DNA of 64,000 nucleotides, taken from assembly GCA_963666575.2 (NCBI GenBank), contig CAXXYG010000016.1, positions 434,001 to 498,000 on the forward strand, in the 5' to 3' direction. Origin of the DNA: JABMQB01 sp963666575 (GTDB lineage: Bacteria; Bacteroidota; Bacteroidia; Bacteroidales; Prolixibacteraceae). Below are positions 62,907 through 64,000 of this stretch, in pieces (within the stretch, counting starts at the first letter, position 1; the number at the start of each line of letters is the position of its first letter). Both the position numbers and the translations under genes were made by a program. The notes beneath the pieces were generated by a model. The model was not told where the DNA came from and searched no databases. It saw only the letters and a list, made by a program, of their open reading frames with translations.

Positions 62907-62977
62907 GACCACTTATTACGCTATGTGCCCACTTGTTACTTTGTTCTTTGATACGCATGTAACCTTTCTTAGATTAG
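62907..62977 (+). promoter_or_regulatory. Paired LytTR-type sites and promoter, copy 2
   Basis: GACCACTTATTA (62907-62918) and GCCCACTTGTTA (62927-62938) 20 bp apart, then TTTG (62947-62950), a 19-base spacer and TAGATTAG (62970-62977). Spacing is the same as at 61521-61591, and the following AGGGAGATTGAATAT is also shared. Confidence 0.75.
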
Positions 62978-63053
62978 AGGGAGATTGAATATTTCAAAAA
63001 CTAATATCGCGCAGGTAATTTTTATAGTTTAAATAAAAACCAAAAATAATAGT

Positions 63054-63434
63054 ATGAAAAAATTAGGAATTATTATTGTCTTGGCGTTGCTTTATGTAAG
63101 TACAGGATGTGGGGAACGTGATACTGTAGGTGAATCTCAACCTGATATATCTAGTTATATAGAAATAACTTTGAGAAACCATAGTGATGAAGATACACAT
63201 ATGTGGATTTCCGGAGGCCAAATTAGTCCGGACAACAAAGTGAGGCCTGGAGGTGAAAGGACAGCAAACTACAGGAAATCTGATGACCTAATGAGTGGTA
63301 AAATAGAAAATGAAACGGTATCCATATTTATTGGCAGAAATGGCTTAGGTATTGCACAGAAAAACGTAACTGTGTACGACGAATGGGAAGAACTAGAATT
63401 CGGTTGGAATGGAACAGGATGGACGGATATTTAA
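63054..63434 (+). CDS. Small lipoprotein of the LytTR-controlled pair
   Basis: This 126-aa protein has a lipobox (VSTGC, Cys19) and a single beta-rich domain (SSYIEITLRNHSDEDTHMWI, KVRPGGERTANYRKS, VSIFIGRNGLGIAQKNVTVY). It is unlike the lipoprotein encoded upstream in sequence, but its promoter region is a near copy of that gene's, so both should respond to the same regulator. I do not recognise the family. Confidence 0.7.
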   Translation: MKKLGIIIVLALLYVSTGCGERDTVGESQPDISSYIEITLRNHSDEDTHMWISGGQISPDNKVRPGGERTANYRKSDDLMSGKIENETVSIFIGRNGLGIAQKNVTVYDEWEELEFGWNGTGWTDI

Positions 63435-63457
63435 TAGAGCGTCTTTTAAAACAGATA

Positions 63458-63530
63458 AAACGAGCATGTAAAAAATTTGCATACTGAAGGATGATTATAA
63501 GCGAGTTCTCTGCCTACCGGCAGGCGGGCA
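63458..63530 (+). repeat. Dispersed leader repeat, copy B, with an added palindrome
   Basis: AAACGAGCATG at the left and GGATGATTATAAGCGAGTTC match copy A (43087-43166) and in part copy C. Where the others continue CCATCGAATACT, this copy has TGCCTACCGGCAGGCGGGCA (63511-63530), a near-palindromic repeat of a kind common between genes in Bacteroidota. Confidence 0.6.
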
Positions 63531-63628
63531 TATGATATTATAAAAACAAACACTTATAATCATATGAAACATTCATGATAAATGATTTTTACCACAATGG
63601 AAGATGATTAATTGTTGTTCCCATTTTT

Positions 63629-63662
63629 CTGTCTTGTGTCTTGATGCTTGTGTCTTGGATCT
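63629..63662 (+). repeat. TCTTGTGTCT-type leader repeat, copy 2
   Basis: CTGTCTTGTGTCTTGATGCT and TGTGTCTTGGATC stand just before an AT-rich stretch and the ATG at 63675, as copy 1 does before 47781. Confidence 0.55.
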
Positions 63663-63674
63663 AATTTTAAACAT

Positions 63675-64000
63675 ATGAAATTCATCCAAATTATAACTGT
63701 AAGAATCGTACTACTTTTTATCCTATTATTCCTATTTACACATACTGAGGTTAATGCTAAGTTTTCTGCTAAAATTGATACAACACGCAGATTAAAAACG
63801 ACCATAATTGCTGCCAGTACGTTTTATGCCGGAATGACTGCTTATTCCTATTATTTGTGGTACAAAGATACTCCGAACAGCAGTTTTCATTGGGTGAATG
63901 ATAATTCGTCGTGGTTCAAACTCGATAAATTTGGACATGCAACAACGGGTTATGTTTTTAGCGAATATTCATATCATGTTCTTCGCTGGGCAGGGCTAAA
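63675..64000 (+). CDS. DUF2279-like exported protein, 3' end cut off by the window
   Basis: The frame runs open to the right edge (108 full codons). It begins with a hydrophobic export signal (VRIVLLFILLFLFTHTEVNA), then TTIIAASTFYAGMTAYSYYL, WYKDTPNSSFHWVNDNSSW and LDKFGHATTGYVFSEYSYH. This last part fits the DUF2279 (YfiM-like) family, in which a conserved D-K-x-GH segment is typical. The function is unknown; the protein is probably envelope-associated. Confidence 0.8.
   Translation, partial: MKFIQIITVRIVLLFILLFLFTHTEVNAKFSAKIDTTRRLKTTIIAASTFYAGMTAYSYYLWYKDTPNSSFHWVNDNSSWFKLDKFGHATTGYVFSEYSYHVLRWAGL

Noticed and set aside
63608..63805. A 65-codon open frame on the minus strand
   Set aside because: It overlaps the clear start and signal peptide of the DUF2279-like gene at 63675 on the other strand.
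1..64000. tRNA, rRNA genes or CRISPR arrays
   Set aside because: I read the intergenic regions and found no cloverleaf-like sequences, no rRNA-like blocks and no regularly spaced identical repeats with unique spacers.

Overview
The window comes from a member of the Bacteroidota, most likely a Bacteroidales/Marinilabiliales-type marine or sediment bacterium; the exact family is an inference. The grounds are AT-rich DNA, SusC/SusD/SusE outer-membrane proteins, a type IX secretion (T9SS) C-terminal signal, many SPII lipoproteins, propeller-type histidine kinases with LytTR partners, and promoters of the Bacteroidota form TTTG...TAnnTTTG. No rRNA, tRNA or CRISPR was seen.

Region 1 (1-18.5 kb) is an alpha-glucan (starch/maltodextrin) utilisation locus. 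After the 3' end of a LytTR response regulator come, on the minus strand, susC, susD (with an unusual carbohydrate-binding insertion), susE and a T9SS-secreted GH13 amylase. On the plus strand follow a LacI-family regulator, an MFS sugar transporter, beta-phosphoglucomutase, a GH65 maltose phosphorylase-type enzyme and an exported GH13. Two sites sharing the core GCAAACG flank the lacI gene and look like its operators. Together the genes suggest binding and cutting of glucan at the surface, import, phosphorolysis in the cytoplasm and conversion of beta-glucose-1-phosphate to glucose-6-phosphate.

Region 2 (18.5-29.9 kb) is housekeeping: TetR regulator, RNase R, an Ig-like lipoprotein, a DUF3108 protein, small conserved proteins, asparaginyl-tRNA synthetase, sigma-54 and a PAP2-like membrane protein.

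Region 3 (29.9-48.7 kb) is a phosphate region: a PhoB/PhoR-type pair, a PiT transporter fused to a PhoU-like domain, an outer-membrane porin, pstSCAB, phoU and a second PhoB/PhoR-type pair. Upstream of PiT, of the porin-pst operon and of a small exported protein there are arrays of TAA-centred repeats spaced 11 bp apart, ending 13-14 bp before a -7 box. I read these as Pho boxes. A weaker array precedes a lipoprotein/TonB-receptor pair.

Region 4 (48.7-57.5 kb) has a HAD phosphatase plus GH2 operon, zinc-ribbon proteins, one of them split by a complete IS1634/IS4-type insertion sequence (1645 bp, 12-bp inverted repeats, 13-bp target duplication), and two exported proteins of unknown function, one built of three copies of a domain.

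Region 5 (57.5-64 kb) is a propeller histidine kinase and LytTR regulator followed by two lipoprotein genes. The kinase promoter and both lipoprotein promoters carry paired sites 20 bp apart with the same spacing to the promoter elements. This looks like an undescribed small regulon with autoregulation. The first lipoprotein gene is frameshifted at a run of six T. The window ends inside a DUF2279-type gene.
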